Shown: one piece after another, positions 14,319 through 14,623 of the stretch
Layout: each line of letters starts with the position of its first letter
How positions within the stretch are numbered: position 1 is the first letter of the stretch
Source: CAZUSO01 sp964622775
GTDB lineage: Bacteria; Bacteroidota; Bacteroidia; Chitinophagales; Chitinophagaceae
Length of the DNA: 14,623 nt
Assembly (NCBI GenBank): GCA_964622775.1
Contig: CAZUSO010000070.1
Location: 1-14,623 of the forward strand
Direction of reading: 5' to 3'
Notes under the pieces: model-generated
Databases searched by the model: none
What the model saw: the letters and a program-made list of their open reading frames with translations, nothing else
What the model was told of the DNA's origin: nothing
Made by a program: the position numbers and the translations under genes

Positions 14319-14623
14319 TTAGTTGGAATAAGCTTTTTTATCTGCGTAATTAAAAATATACACCTGCTTATTTTGCTTTTGCGCATATTCGATAATGTGC
14401 TTTGTACCCTTGCTTTTCCCATCCCAAAAGGCAATGAGCAAGTCGCATTTTTGCACTATAATTTCATTCCTTCTGTGCCCGGCGCCGTGGCTGTGCATTT
14501 TCCAGTCGGGCAAAACGCACTCAATAGCTAAATGATATTTCGCTGCGTATTGTTCTGCCAGTAAATCTGCGCCTTTTGCACCACCGCTAATCAGGCTGTC
14601 AATGGCATATTGTTTTCTGAGTT
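14319..14623 (-). CDS. SLOG-superfamily protein, DUF2493 / YspA-like (partial, N-terminus outside window)
   Basis: The last 100 residues are visible and the 5' end is cut by the window edge. Three motifs identify the DUF2493 branch of the SLOG (DprA/LOG-like Rossmann) superfamily: SGGAKGAD near the visible start, HGAGHRRN in the middle, and the segment DLLIAFWDGKSKGTKH towards the end. In this family, the GGAxGxD and GKSxGT loops form the nucleotide- or nucleotide-derivative-binding pocket. Members are associated with mobile elements, phage and predicted conflict or signalling systems, but the ligand is not established. The reading frame extends upstream of the internal Met at 14513 through the GGAKGAD motif, so 14513 is not the start. 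It heads the probable operon with the two unknown genes at 14021-14302 and 13689-14024. Confidence 0.88.
   Translation of the reverse strand, partial: LRKQYAIDSLISGGAKGADLLAEQYAAKYHLAIECVLPDWKMHSHGAGHRRNEIIVQKCDLLIAFWDGKSKGTKHIIEYAQKQNKQVYIFNYADKKAYSN

Overview
The window looks like a chromosome segment from a member of the Bacteroidetes, probably near Chitinophagaceae/Sphingobacteriia. The grounds are the recurrent TAnnTTTG promoter boxes just upstream of genes, the near absence of Shine-Dalgarno sequences, secreted and lipoprotein genes of Bacteroidetes style, and small GIY-YIG genes beside a tRNA. The assignment rests on these traits, not on a marker gene.

Left part (1-2751): the 3' end of one gene, then a complete secreted protein of 499 aa whose last 80 residues are 80% identical to it (a tandem duplication), then a small DUF4878-like lipoprotein. 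Middle (2835-7755): core genes on the + strand, namely metK (S-adenosylmethionine synthase) with a strong terminator, a 495-bp non-coding stretch, then pepA-like M17 leucyl aminopeptidase followed 28 nt later by a PolX-family protein. The PolX keeps its PHP nuclease residues but appears to have lost all three polymerase carboxylates. Next (7919-12657): a small outer-membrane-type protein (- strand), a mini-GNAT acetyltransferase (+), and an overlapping pair of ABC exporter half-transporters (-). Their motifs predict one canonical and one degenerate ATP site.

Right part (12829-14623) is accessory and is the most unusual region. A complete tRNA with a CAT anticodon has a promoter matching both Bacteroidetes boxes. 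A GIY-YIG nuclease gene starts inside its T-stem. The stop codon of that gene lies in a copy of the 3' part of the same tRNA, in which the anticodon arm is replaced by a GC-rich hairpin. From the T-stem of that copy a second, near-identical GIY-YIG gene starts. It runs into a 100-N assembly gap and ends in a third copy of the tRNA 3' part, followed by a likely terminator. The unit [tRNA 3' part + GIY-YIG gene] is therefore tandemly repeated. One paired substitution in the last copy preserves a hairpin, hinting that the tRNA-derived segment is a functional part of the module.

Beyond it, on the - strand, lies a likely three-gene AT-rich operon: a SLOG/DUF2493 protein cut by the window edge and two small proteins I do not recognise, the last two overlapping by 4 nt. 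I found no CRISPR array, rRNA, complete insertion sequence or replication origin.
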